Shown here: in pieces, positions 13,726 through 14,194 of the stretch
Position numbering within the stretch: position 1 is the stretch's first letter
Layout of the letters: each line of letters starts with the position of its first letter
Source: RGIG3528 sp045640725
GTDB taxonomy: Bacteria; Bacillota; Clostridia; Lachnospirales; Lachnospiraceae
Assembly (NCBI GenBank): GCA_045640725.1
Contig: JAZUFN010000109.1
Coordinates: forward strand, 1-14,194
Reading direction: 5' to 3'
DNA: 14,194 nt
The notes under the pieces: generated by a model
Databases searched by the model: none
What the model saw: only the letters and a program-made list of their open reading frames with translations
What the model was told of the DNA's origin: nothing
Position numbers and translations under genes: made by a program

Positions 13726-14194
13726 ATGGTCTACGGATATTGCAGAATAAGTCGTAAGCAGCAGTCAATTGAGCGACAGGAAAGAAATATTAAAAACTAC
13801 AATAACGACGCATACATCATAAAGGAGGCATTTACTGGTACAAAGATGGAACGTCCGGAATGGATAAAACTTTCAAGGAAGATTAAGCCCGGGGATACAA
13901 TAATATTTGACTCGGTGTCAAGAATGAGCAGAAGTGCAGAAGAGGGATTTCAGGTGTATCAGCAAATGTATGAAGAAGGTATATCGCTTGTCTTCTTGAA
14001 GGAGCCCCATATAAATACAGATACATACAAAAGTGCATTAAGTACTAAAGTGCCAACGACCGGTAGCAATGTGGATCTAATTCTTAATGGGGTGAATGCA
14101 TATCTTATGGAATTGGCAAAAGAGCAGATAAGGCTTGCATTTGAGCAGGCGGAGAAAGAAGTGCTGGATTTGCATCAAAGGACGAGGGAGGGGA
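13726..14194 (+). CDS. Serine recombinase (resolvase/invertase family), partial at right edge
   Basis: At least 156 codons, open at the window end. AGGAG (13713-13717) precedes the ATG. The N-terminal catalytic domain has YGYCRIS, giving R7 and the nucleophile S9, matching R8/S10 of gamma-delta resolvase, and the following QQSIERQ is typical. The usual DRxxR motif reads DSVSR here (D62-R66), so the first arginine is Ser while R66 is kept. I recall DSVSR and DEVSR variants as normal in a family of Firmicute element recombinases that also has the VFLKEPHINT and QIRLAFEQAEKEV blocks seen here. It would cut and rejoin DNA for element excision, resolution or inversion. The C-terminal HTH, if present, lies outside the window. 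Confidence 0.9.
   Translation, partial: MVYGYCRISRKQQSIERQERNIKNYNNDAYIIKEAFTGTKMERPEWIKLSRKIKPGDTIIFDSVSRMSRSAEEGFQVYQQMYEEGISLVFLKEPHINTDTYKSALSTKVPTTGSNVDLILNGVNAYLMELAKEQIRLAFEQAEKEVLDLHQRTREG

Noticed and set aside
13786..13932. Recombinase inactive because DRxxR reads DSVSR
   Set aside because: S9, R7 and R66 are in place, and I recall DSVSR or DEVSR as normal variants of this Firmicute family, so loss of activity is not supported.

Overview
The window looks like a Lachnospiraceae-type Firmicute chromosome (Clostridia). The reasons are moderate-to-low G+C, AGGAGG-type ribosome binding sites, long Pro/Thr-rich linkers in SH3b surface proteins, a ClpC-type (not ClpB-type) Hsp100, and a small conserved protein I know mainly from that family. 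The species cannot be told from the sequence.

Region 1 (1-437) is non-coding. It holds two copies of a hairpin-rich repeat with a 184-bp period, and the array runs off the left edge. Region 2 (438-9872) is a chromosomal block read rightward. A secreted multi-SH3b cell-wall hydrolase and a membrane-anchored cohesin-like protein share the same C-terminal type of cadherin-like beta-sandwich domain. clpC follows with only an 11-bp gap, so the three genes probably share a transcript. Next come a 134-aa conserved hypothetical protein with its own extended -10 promoter and terminator, then radA with its own promoter. clpC and radA are common neighbours in Firmicutes, but the usual ctsR-mcsA-mcsB genes and a CtsR-type operator are not seen here. 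A tRNA-Trp(CCA) with a good promoter and terminator follows at 9997-10067.

Region 3 (about 10,100 to the right edge) is more A+T-rich, mostly on the minus strand, and looks like accessory or mobile DNA next to the tRNA. From right to left along the minus strand it holds an XRE repressor, an ImmA-like metallopeptidase (the ICE/prophage regulatory pair) and then a compact four-gene cluster. The cluster encodes an unrecognised 223-aa protein, a basic 122-aa protein resembling a polymorphic-toxin C-terminal domain, a strongly acidic 115-aa protein (immunity-like) and an unrecognised 123-aa protein. Matching 24-bp direct repeats (23/24 identical) bracket the four genes, as expected of a cargo cassette. 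A serine recombinase gene begins rightward at 13726 and is cut by the window end.

The regulatory layout in region 3 is readable. A TTGACA-17-TATACT promoter drives the XRE/ImmA genes leftward and carries two AACC-N6-GGTT operators, one over the -35 box and one between the -10 box and the gene. The recombinase has a separate TTGAAT-17-TATAAT promoter. The ImmA gene appears frameshifted near its 3' end. The best candidate for an undescribed system is the repeat-bracketed four-gene cluster with its basic/acidic, one-base-overlapping gene pair.
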